39,963 nt of DNA from Chelativorans sp. ZYF759 (GTDB lineage Bacteria > Pseudomonadota > Alphaproteobacteria > Rhizobiales > Rhizobiaceae): contig NZ_WVVV01000022.1 in the NCBI RefSeq assembly GCF_012911015.1, positions 1 through 39,963 on the forward strand, in the 5' to 3' direction. Below are positions 23,622 to 30,933 of this stretch, in pieces. A program made the position numbers and the translations under genes. The notes beneath the pieces are model-generated. The model saw nothing but the letters and a program-made list of their open reading frames with translations. It had not been told where the DNA came from and did no database searches. The first letter of the stretch is position 1; each line of letters starts with the position of its first letter.

Positions 23622-25905
23622 CGTGCGTGCTCCGGATGGGCAAGGTGAAGACAAACTCGGCGCCCGACGGACGCGCCCTTGACCAGATCCGTCCGCCATG
23701 CGCCTGGACGATCGTTCGGCAAAGCGACAAACCGACTCCCATACCGCTGGTAGTCGAGGCGTGGAACGGCTCGAACAGACGCTCTTCCATGCCGGCAGGA
23801 ATGCCATGGCCGGTATCGATGACAGCGACTTCGATCGCCTCGCCCACGCCAAAGGCCGATATCCTTAGTCGCCGCTCTTTCTCATTGGCCATGGCGGGCA
23901 GGCTGTTGCGCACGAGATTCAGGACGACCTGTCCGATCTGCACTCTGTCGGCCTGCACCGCCGGAAGGTCCGGAACGATGTCAAACTCGACTTCCGGCTT
24001 GGGCCATTTGGAGGAGTCGAGCGCCAGCCGGACACCTTGGCGAATGATCTGCGAGAGGTCGACCTCATCGAGCACCAGTTCACCCTCCGCGATGAAATTC
24101 CGCAGTCGCCGCATGAGGTCGGCAGCACGCGCGGATTCAGCGACGGCATTGTCGATCAGAGCAGAGACACGGTCGGGGACCGCCACGCCATAATTCCTCA
24201 GTTCCTGGCGGCAGGCATTGATGTAATTCGTGACCGCGGCGAGCGGCTGGTTCAATTCATGCGCCAGCGCCGAGGCGAGTTCGCCCAACGAGCTCTTGCG
24301 GGTCGCCTCCAGCACCATCATCCGCAATCGCGCCTCCTCGGCCTCCGCCTCCTTCTGCGCTGCGACCGCAGCGCGCTCACGCACCAGGCTGTTCAAGGCG
24401 AAAAGCGCCCGGCGGAGGATGCGCAGGGCTTCCATGTCGCTCTGGGTGAAAGGCTGGCTACGCCCCCGCCGCTCCTCGCGCCACAATGCAAAAGATCCGC
24501 GGGGCGAAAGCCGCACCGTACCGTCCTCGTTGACCCGCTCGAACTTGTCGGGCTTGCCGGCCCATTTTATCGTGTGTTCAAACTCCTCGCGGTACAGCAC
24601 GAGTTGATCCTGGCGGTCCTCCGAAAGCACGAGCAGAGCCACACCGGCGGCGGCCCGCCGGTCGGCCGCATCGACGTACGAGCCAACAGGCAGACTGTCG
24701 GTCGCAGCGACGCCTTCCACCAGTTGATCGTCCAGCGCGGAGAAGTCTGGAACGGCAGGCGGCACGCGACCGAAATGACGCTCACTCCCGGCGAGACGCA
24801 GCGTCATACCCTGGGCTCCCGAATGTTCCATGAGCGCACAGGCATGCTCGCAGATGATGTCGCCCAGCTTCGTGCCGTCGCGAAACCGGCTCTCGATATG
24901 GGAAGCCGTGCGTTCGGCGGAGATGCTCTGATGGAGCTGCTGGGTGTTTTCGAGGCTCTGCAGCAGCGAGGAGATCGTCCCTCCCAGAAGTTCGCAGAAG
25001 CGGAAGCGGCTCCACGGCAGGTGAAGCGGCCCATAGTGGTGGCATGCGACGAGGCCCCACAGATCGTCGTTCGAAATCAGCGAAATCGACATGGAGGCGC
25101 CGACGCCCATATTGTTAAGGTATTCGATGTGGACCGGGGCGACGGCGCGGAGTTTGGAGTATGTCAGGTCGAGGGGCGCGCTGTGGTCGGCATCGGCGAT
25201 CCCTCCTCCGCGCGCCAGTATCGGTGAGGGTGGAGCATTGATGTCTGGAATGCTGCGAATCACGTTGAGGGCAAAATGCCTGCGGGCCGGATCCGGAATA
25301 TCCGATGCCGGGTAGTGCAGCCCGAGAAAGCTGTCGGGGCGGACTGTGCTCTCGGCAATCACCTCGCCATGTTTGTCCGCGGCGAAACGGTAGATCATCA
25401 CCCGATCGAAGCCGGTCACATCCCGGATGATCTCGGCGCTCACACGAGCGAGTTCTGCGAGCGTTCGGGGCGTGATCAGTTGGGAAATGATGCGCTGGCG
25501 CAGGAGATCCTCTTCCCAGACGAGCGCTGGCCCCTCTTCGAAGGCCACGAATTCCAGGATGAGGCTGCCCTGGTGCCGATGGGGGAAGCACTCCAGGCGC
25601 CGTGTCTTTCCTTCCACTTCGAGCGAGAGAAACCAGGGTTTGATCAGGTCCGGCTTCAGGGCATCGAGGGGCCGCGAAAGAAGCGCGTCAATGTTCTCCT
25701 CTCCCAGCAGGGCGGAAAGAGGCCGGCCGATCGCTGCCTCGGCCTTCAATCCGAGATAATCCTCGACGCTACGACTGGCATATTCAGTGACAAGCGTCTG
25801 TGCATCGGCCGCAAGCAGCGCTCCATGCGGTTGCACCGCCCCGATGATGTGAATCGGCTCGGTGTCACAGGCCGACAGGTCGACTGAAGTGGGCCTTATC
25901 CGCAT
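23614..25905 (-). CDS. bphP: Bacteriophytochrome histidine kinase
   Basis: This 763-residue photoreceptor has PAS-GAF-PHY sensory domains and a HisKA/HATPase kinase. DLSACDTEPIHIIGAVQPHG near the N-terminus holds Cys13, the expected biliverdin-attachment cysteine. The GAF domain shows LHYPASDIPDPARR around residue 200. The PHY tongue has the PRxSF motif (SPRGSFALWREE). The kinase part is FixL-like: SLGELASALAHELNQPLAAV with the phosphorylated His, an N-box NLVRNSLPAM, then DTGHGIPAGMEERLFEPFHASTTSGMGVGLSLCR. It is likely red/far-red sensing, signalling to the overlapping FixJ-like regulator. The start at 25905 has a weak leader. It is divergent from ppsR. Confidence 0.95.
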   Translation of the reverse strand: MRIRPTSVDLSACDTEPIHIIGAVQPHGALLAADAQTLVTEYASRSVEDYLGLKAEAAIGRPLSALLGEENIDALLSRPLDALKPDLIKPWFLSLEVEGKTRRLECFPHRHQGSLILEFVAFEEGPALVWEEDLLRQRIISQLITPRTLAELARVSAEIIRDVTGFDRVMIYRFAADKHGEVIAESTVRPDSFLGLHYPASDIPDPARRHFALNVIRSIPDINAPPSPILARGGGIADADHSAPLDLTYSKLRAVAPVHIEYLNNMGVGASMSISLISNDDLWGLVACHHYGPLHLPWSRFRFCELLGGTISSLLQSLENTQQLHQSISAERTASHIESRFRDGTKLGDIICEHACALMEHSGAQGMTLRLAGSERHFGRVPPAVPDFSALDDQLVEGVAATDSLPVGSYVDAADRRAAAGVALLVLSEDRQDQLVLYREEFEHTIKWAGKPDKFERVNEDGTVRLSPRGSFALWREERRGRSQPFTQSDMEALRILRRALFALNSLVRERAAVAAQKEAEAEEARLRMMVLEATRKSSLGELASALAHELNQPLAAVTNYINACRQELRNYGVAVPDRVSALIDNAVAESARAADLMRRLRNFIAEGELVLDEVDLSQIIRQGVRLALDSSKWPKPEVEFDIVPDLPAVQADRVQIGQVVLNLVRNSLPAMANEKERRLRISAFGVGEAIEVAVIDTGHGIPAGMEERLFEPFHASTTSGMGVGLSLCRTIVQAHGGRIWSRARPSGAEFVFTLPIRSTHVG

Positions 25906-26232
25906 GCGTCGGCCAACATGACCGGGATCTGGCGGAGATTGGGAAAAGCCCGCTCGTGGCCGCGCCCGACCGCCAGTCGGATACGCTGTACCGCGCCGCC
26001 TCGCTCGGATATGCCCTCACGCATCGCCGAAAGCACGACCACCTCCCTGCGGTTGCCTTCCCAGCCGACTGTAGGCCAATGACGGCGGCAGGCGCAATGA
26101 TTGCGGTGACAATTCGCCTTGACAACCTAACTTGCATTCCCGACTACACAAGGCGCTGGGCTACTCCAGACTCGTCTTGGAAAAAGTCCGCGTCAGCTGT
26201 CCCACGCTTGTGTCCAAAGCCACGAAAGCCAC
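25906..26232. other. Intergenic region between bphP and ppsR
   Basis: This 327-bp stretch shows no convincing gene. It must hold the promoters of bphP (-) and ppsR (+). A TTGACA at 26120-26125 has no good -10 partner. A near palindrome TGA-N12-ACA at 26107-26124 departs from the PpsR pattern by one base, so autoregulation of ppsR is possible but weakly supported. Confidence 0.5.
26107..26124. promoter_or_regulatory. Degenerate PpsR-like palindrome upstream of ppsR
   Basis: TGACAATTCGCCTTGACA fits TGA-N12-ACA, one mismatch from TGT-N12-ACA. It lies 109 bp before the ppsR ATG. One mismatch is common by chance, so confidence is low. Confidence 0.3.
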
Positions 26233-27552
26233 ATGGAAAACCTGCAGGATCTTGCCAATGCACTGACGAATGCCGAGCCGTCTGCTTTGGCGGAACTGCT
26301 GGTGGCAAGCTCGGACGTGGCTGTCGTGATCGGCGAGGACAACATCATTCATTCGGTCGCGGTGCCGGGCGATCTGTCCATGAGGCTGGACACGAGGGCG
26401 TGGCCAGGACAGCCGTTTGACCAGATAGTCACGGCCGACACCCGCCGGACCGCCGATCTGCTGTTGAGAAGCGCGCGAATGGGAGAGACCGACTCGCGCG
26501 AACTGGCGCACGGCGCGGATGACGGCGCCCGCGTCGAACTGCGTTATGCGGCTGCGGCGCTCGGATCTGATCGACCTCTCGTCCTCGTCGGTCGCGCCAT
26601 CGCGTCGGGCTTTGAAAATGGTCGGGATGCATTCGCTCGCGTCTTCGATTTCGGATCACAGCCAGTCATCGTGGTAGACGGCAGCACCGGCCGGATTCTG
26701 GAGGCCGATTCGGAAACTGCGGCCCACCTCGGGGTTTCACAGCCGCAACTGTTGCGGATGGTGGTCTTCGATTTGATTGGGACGCCTTGGCGACGGGAAG
26801 CACAGTCGCGTCTGCGCGGCGTACTCGCGTCGCAAAGTCAGGATCGTTTCGTGGCCGAAGCCGGCGCTTCGGGTGAGCAATATGTGGTGGTCTTCGAACC
26901 GCGGACCGGCGCGAATGCCGGGAGTGTGTTGGTGCGTTTTCTTGCGCCCGGCACCGAGCCCGAGAGCATTCCTCCGGCCACCAGCCTCGCCGAACTGGTT
27001 GCAGGCATGACCGAATGCGTGGCCCTGCTTGAGACCGATGGCCGAATCCGCTGGGCCAACCAGGCGTTTCAGGATGCGGTGGGGGCGGCCCAGCCCTCGC
27101 TCCTCCTGGGCCGGCCACTCGACGAGGTTCTGTCACCCGTCGGCGATGGCGATTATTCGCTTTCCCTCGCCAGCGCCCGCAAGGGGGACTCCGCCGTTTC
27201 GACCGAGGTCACGCTGGTGGACCGCGAAGGCGCATACCGGACGGGGCGGCTCTCTCTCGCCTGGCTTGCCAATGCCGATCCGCAGGGTTTCGGCGCCGTG
27301 CTTGATCTGGCCGAAGGCGGCGAAAGGCTGCGTGGCGTCGCAGCACCCGATGCCGCCGCCATCCTCGAACTGGTCGGAAGCGTTCCGCTCAAGGACCTCG
27401 TTCGCGACACGACCGATGCCATCGAGCGACTTTGCATCGAGGCGGCCTTGCGGCTGACCGGCGACAACCGGGCGGCCGCGGCGCGCGCGCTCGGGCTCAG
27501 CCGTCAGGCGCTTTATCTCAAGCTCGAGCGCTACGGGCTAGGCGGCAGCTGA
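26233..27552 (+). CDS. ppsR: PpsR/CrtJ photosynthesis gene repressor
   Basis: This 439-residue repressor has an N-terminal PAS-like region, two further PAS domains (around FDFGSQPVIVVDGSTGRILEAD and ECVALLETDGRIRWANQAF) and a C-terminal Fis-type helix-turn-helix (EAALRLTGDNRAAAARALGLSRQALYLKLERYGL). PpsR binds TGT-N12-ACA palindromes to repress bch, crt and puf genes in air. Only two Cys are seen, one in the TECVALL segment of the second PAS and one in RLCIEAAL near the HTH, positions comparable with the redox cysteines of CrtJ/PpsR. It is slightly shorter than the ~465-residue Rhodobacter protein. It is divergent from bphP. Confidence 0.94.
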   Translation: MENLQDLANALTNAEPSALAELLVASSDVAVVIGEDNIIHSVAVPGDLSMRLDTRAWPGQPFDQIVTADTRRTADLLLRSARMGETDSRELAHGADDGARVELRYAAAALGSDRPLVLVGRAIASGFENGRDAFARVFDFGSQPVIVVDGSTGRILEADSETAAHLGVSQPQLLRMVVFDLIGTPWRREAQSRLRGVLASQSQDRFVAEAGASGEQYVVVFEPRTGANAGSVLVRFLAPGTEPESIPPATSLAELVAGMTECVALLETDGRIRWANQAFQDAVGAAQPSLLLGRPLDEVLSPVGDGDYSLSLASARKGDSAVSTEVTLVDREGAYRTGRLSLAWLANADPQGFGAVLDLAEGGERLRGVAAPDAAAILELVGSVPLKDLVRDTTDAIERLCIEAALRLTGDNRAAAARALGLSRQALYLKLERYGLGGS

Positions 27553-27578
27553 CCCCGCTGCCATTAGCGGAGGAGCCG

Positions 27579-27836
27579 ATGACCGAATGGTTGCTGCAGG
27601 ATGGCTGGATCGTCGTCGTGGCCATGGCGATCCTGATCGGCGAAATCGCCCTAGCCCGGCTTGTGCCTGAAGCTCACCGGTCAGGCTTCATGGCCAATGC
27701 GCTTGCGGGCCTGGCTCTGCTCGGCGCTCTCTATGCCGCGCTTACCGAACGTGCGGGCGTCATCGTCCTGGCGTGTCTGGGGGCGGGGCTGCTCGCCCAT
27801 GTCGTTTATCTACTGGCGATCCGACGGCGACCCTAG
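27579..27836 (+). CDS. 85-residue three-helix membrane protein
   Basis: The protein starts MTEWLLQDGWIVVVAMAIL and shows three hydrophobic segments (about residues 10-28, 40-58, 60-80) separated by short charged loops. The ATG at 27579 has an ideal GGAGGAGCCG leader, 26 bp after ppsR, so it probably shares the ppsR mRNA. I do not recognise the family. It ends 3 bp from the convergent DUF3422 gene. The longer frame from 27432 overlaps ppsR and is rejected. Confidence 0.7.
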   Translation: MTEWLLQDGWIVVVAMAILIGEIALARLVPEAHRSGFMANALAGLALLGALYAALTERAGVIVLACLGAGLLAHVVYLLAIRRRP

Positions 27837-27839
27837 CTG

Positions 27840-29192
27840 CTAAGCGTCTGGCTTCCCGTCATCGGTGAAATGACGTCGGATGCGGCGGACGAAAAGCCAG
27901 ATACCGAGCACCACCACCGGCACGCTGAGCCCGATCACCGTCTCAGGGGGCAGCCAGGGCGGCAGGATCGGATGGCTTCGCACCATATAGGCCACGAGCC
28001 CTACCACATAATAAGAGACGGCCGCGACCGACAGTCCCTCCACGGTCTGCTGCAGCCGCAATTGCTGGCGGGCGCGGTTGTTCATCGAGGCGAGAAGGTC
28101 GCGATTCTGCTTTTCGACCTCGACATCGACCCACGTCCGCAAGAGTTGCGCGGCACGGGCCAGCTTTCGCGAGAGGCCGGCCTGACGCTCCTCGACCGAC
28201 CGGCAGGTTCGCATGGCCGGTGCCACACGGCGTGTAAGGAAGGCTTCCCAGCTCTGCGCCCCGGGGGCGGCGACCTCGCCCAGTGCGGCGAGTCTTTCCG
28301 TGACGATATCGTAGTAGGCCCGGCTGGCACCGAAGCGGTAGAGGCTGGAGGCCGCCTGGGCTTCCAGTTCGGCGGCAAGTTCGGTGAGTTCTCCCAGAAG
28401 CTCCCGGCTGTTGCGGCGGTCCGCCCCCCGCATTTCGCCCGTCAACTCGGCCAGGCGATCCTCCATGCGGCGCAACTGGCCGGACAGCGATTGCGCGAGC
28501 GGCAGGCCGAGCATGGCCAGCGTGCGATAGGTCTCGATCTCGATCAGGCGCTGGGCAAGCGCGCCGCGCCGCGCTTTCGAGAGCCCGTCATCGAGGATGA
28601 GCATCCGCGTAAGTCCCTGGCCATCCTGCCGGAAGTCCGTGGCGATCGCGGCCCTGCCGTCCTCGACGAAGGCATGGCACAGGCTTTCCGCATCGAACCC
28701 CTCGAGCATCTCGCCCGCCGCGGGCGGCGACGCGCGCAGTTCCAGGCGGATGCCGGAAATGACGGTCCCCGGCGCGCTGAAGCCCCGGCCGAACGGCGTG
28801 TCATCGAGCCCGGTTCCGCTCTCTCCGAGGGGGCCTTCCCAAAGGTAGGTGGAGAATTCCGTATGGCGCTCCCAGCGCAGCGTTCCCTTGCCCCACTTCA
28901 TCACGCAGTGGCGGGCCTGACGATCGGGCGCGGCGATACCCTGTCGGCGCGCCAGTTCCGTCAGCACGGCGATGTCGACACTCGACCCGCCCTCGGTCAT
29001 GAAGGAAAGCTGGATCAGGAGCCGAGGGGACGACAGCAGAGGGTGGGGTCTCGCATGCACCTCGCCAAGCGCGGCAGCGCGATCCTCGTGCGCGGCTAGG
29101 CCCAGCACCTTGCCGACCGGCAGGCTCGCCTCATCCGGGCGTCGATCGGCGTGTGGCACTTCCCCCATTCCGTACCCGCCATTCTCGGGCAC
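27840..29192 (-). CDS. DUF3422 family membrane protein
   Basis: This 450-residue protein opens with the DUF3422 hallmark (AALGEVHARPHPLLSSPRLL, then KWGKGTLRWERHTEFSTYLWEG). A central helical, coiled-coil-rich part (residues ~215-385) follows, and two C-terminal membrane helices (AVSYYVVGLVAYMV and VIGLSVPVVVLGIWLFV). It is probably an inner-membrane protein with a large cytoplasmic domain; no activity is known for the family. GTG 29192 follows AAGGG; ATG 29168 (MGEVPHAD) is an alternative. No obvious operon partner. Confidence 0.88.
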   Translation of the reverse strand: MPENGGYGMGEVPHADRRPDEASLPVGKVLGLAAHEDRAAALGEVHARPHPLLSSPRLLIQLSFMTEGGSSVDIAVLTELARRQGIAAPDRQARHCVMKWGKGTLRWERHTEFSTYLWEGPLGESGTGLDDTPFGRGFSAPGTVISGIRLELRASPPAAGEMLEGFDAESLCHAFVEDGRAAIATDFRQDGQGLTRMLILDDGLSKARRGALAQRLIEIETYRTLAMLGLPLAQSLSGQLRRMEDRLAELTGEMRGADRRNSRELLGELTELAAELEAQAASSLYRFGASRAYYDIVTERLAALGEVAAPGAQSWEAFLTRRVAPAMRTCRSVEERQAGLSRKLARAAQLLRTWVDVEVEKQNRDLLASMNNRARQQLRLQQTVEGLSVAAVSYYVVGLVAYMVRSHPILPPWLPPETVIGLSVPVVVLGIWLFVRRIRRHFTDDGKPDA

Positions 29193-29305
29193 ATCCCTTC
29201 TTCGGAGGGCCCGCGCTTGTCTACCGGCAATCTAGAGTGCAGCTTCTGCCTTGAGCAAGTGGCAAAAGGAGGCATCCGGCGGCGCAAGGATGCGGGGCGA
29301 TCACC

Positions 29306-29683
29306 TCAAGCGGAGCGCACCCACGTCCAGGCAGCCTGCTCGTCTTCGAGATCGAATGTCCGAGCCTGGACGGGTGAGATCGGCGAGAAGAAGTTTATCA
29401 TGGCCTCGGCCCAGTCCGGCGCGCCCACCACCGCGTATTTGTCGACTTGGCTTGCCGATCGCGCCTGGGCAGAGAGGGCCTTGCGATCGAATATCGCGCC
29501 GGCTTCGATGCCTTCGTAGCGTTTCATGACGATCAGGATGTCCAAACTGTCCTGCGCCTCGAAAGCGGCACGCAGGACGTCGGCCATCCACTCGACATCT
29601 GCCCGGGTGATCTTGCCGACGATCTCGAACGCGTGGAGCCTGGGTTCGGTGGTGTCCACCTTGCTGATGTTGAGCGTGTTCAT
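29306..29683 (-). CDS. SpoIIAA-like STAS-domain protein
   Basis: This 125-residue protein (MNTLNISKVD start) has the SpoIIAA-like fold pattern: RLHAFEIVGKITRADVEWMADVLRAAF, IVMKRYEGIEAGAIFDR, KYAVVGAPDWAEAMINFF and a closing ARTFDLEDEQAAWTWV. These proteins usually bind lipids or act in stress and partner switching; the function here is unknown. Start 29683 has AAGGA about 9 nt upstream; the longer frame to 29839 runs into the divergent intergenic region. Confidence 0.8.
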   Translation of the reverse strand: MNTLNISKVDTTEPRLHAFEIVGKITRADVEWMADVLRAAFEAQDSLDILIVMKRYEGIEAGAIFDRKALSAQARSASQVDKYAVVGAPDWAEAMINFFSPISPVQARTFDLEDEQAAWTWVRSA

Positions 29684-29801
29684 GCAGGAGCTTCCTTCTG
29701 CATACCCAAACATCGCTGGATGAGCGGGGTTCCGCTCGCTCGCGGAACAATGGCGAGCGGCGGGATGTTGGTCAGGAAGCCACACCAACAGGAGCAGCGC
29801 A

Positions 29802-29984
29802 ATGAACGTCATAGAACGCGAGATCCCCGCCCGAAGCACCCCACATGCCGCCGCCCATGGGTCGGCAGGCCTCTACAATCCCGGCAGCCCCATCTTCGAG
29901 ACCCAGGACATCGTGGCCATGGCACTGGCAACGGTCATGGCACTGGGCCCTCTTTCGGCCTACGCGCTGGGATACGGTCTCTAG
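29802..29984 (+). CDS. 60-residue single-helix membrane ORF
   Basis: The ORF starts MNVIEREIPARS with AGGAG 7 nt upstream of the ATG and ends with a hydrophobic stretch (DIVAMALATVMALGPLSAYALGYGL). It is divergent from the SpoIIAA-like gene across 118 bp. No family recognised. The good ribosome site and the single clean membrane helix support a real small protein, but no conservation evidence is available. Confidence 0.45.
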   Translation: MNVIEREIPARSTPHAAAHGSAGLYNPGSPIFETQDIVAMALATVMALGPLSAYALGYGL

Positions 29985-30062
29985 ATCTGCCGCATCGCGG
30001 CTCTTGGGGAGGCTGGCTGGTCGCCTCGGAGCTGGTGCACCACGTCGACGGAGCAACGATAA

Positions 30063-30842
30063 TCAGAAGACCGCGCCGATGTCGGCGGCGCATCGATGCA
30101 GCTTGCTGACGATGCGGTCGTGAAGTTCCCTTTCGTTGTACTGGCCTTGCGGGAAGATAATGGAAACGGCACCGACGACGTGGGCGCCACGATCGAAGAC
30201 TGGCAGTGCCACTGAGCTCACGCCCTCCACATATTCCGATTCGCTGAACGAGAATCCCGTCATGCGAACCGAGTTCAGGAGATCGTTCAAGGCCTGTCGT
30301 TCGACCACGGTATGTGACGTGTAGGGGGTCAGGCCCAGCCGCTCCAGGATGGCGGCACGCTCGGTTTCATCGAGAAAAGCAAGGATTGCCCGGCCGATTG
30401 CAGTGGGCGCGAACGGAACGCGGCTGCCGACTGTCACCATGTTGAGGCTGAAGCGGCTCGGAACAAATGCATGGGCTACGTAGACCGCCTCGTCGCCGTC
30501 CTGCATGGCGAAGGAGACCGACTCCCCGATTTCATGCGAGACGTTGCGGAGCACCGGTTGCACCACCTGCGGAATGCTGCGCGTCTCCAGGAACCCGCGG
30601 GAAAGACGCAGAACGCGCGGGGTCAATTGATAGCGACCCCGCTCATGGCTGACGAAACCAAGCTGCTCCAGCGTGCGTACCAACCTCCGGGCAACCGCGC
30701 GATTGAGACTGACCTTTTCTGCAATTTCGGAAATCGTGAGGTCGCGATTGCGGCCCTCGAAAGCCATGATCACGGACAGCCCTTTGCCGAAGGTAAGAGA
30801 GACCTCCTTATCCTCCTTGTCGAGCAGGTCGTGCATGTTCAA
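30063..30842 (-). CDS. IclR-family transcriptional regulator
   Basis: This 259-residue regulator has an N-terminal winged helix-turn-helix (LTISEIAEKVSLNRAVARRLVRTLEQLGFV) and a C-terminal IclR effector domain (SFAMQDGDEAVYVAHAF, FAPTAIGRAILAFL, SSVALPVFDRGAHVVGAVSI). The PcaR/PobR branch fits by general pattern. It lies just downstream of, and on the same strand as, the hydantoinase gene, so it is the likely local regulator of the 30-40 kb catabolic genes, perhaps acting at the paired sites at 34746 and 34914. Confidence 0.92.
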   Translation of the reverse strand: MNMHDLLDKEDKEVSLTFGKGLSVIMAFEGRNRDLTISEIAEKVSLNRAVARRLVRTLEQLGFVSHERGRYQLTPRVLRLSRGFLETRSIPQVVQPVLRNVSHEIGESVSFAMQDGDEAVYVAHAFVPSRFSLNMVTVGSRVPFAPTAIGRAILAFLDETERAAILERLGLTPYTSHTVVERQALNDLLNSVRMTGFSFSESEYVEGVSSVALPVFDRGAHVVGAVSIIFPQGQYNERELHDRIVSKLHRCAADIGAVF

Positions 30843-30933
30843 GATTTCACCATGCTTGGGCAGGGCACGAAACCAACGTCGTGCCTAGGTTGCAATCCTA
30901 CGTCACCCTGGAGATCAGTTCTCAAAAGAACTC

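Noticed and set aside
24037-25227. 396-residue plus-strand ORF opposite bphP
   Set aside because: Antisense to a clearly conserved phytochrome kinase; no domain pattern.
26107-26124. PpsR autoregulatory site before ppsR as a confident call
   Set aside because: One mismatch in TGT-N12-ACA and no clear promoter beside it; kept only as a low-confidence feature.
27870-29099. 409-residue plus-strand ORF opposite the DUF3422 gene
   Set aside because: Shadow ORF; the minus-strand frame carries the DUF3422 motifs.
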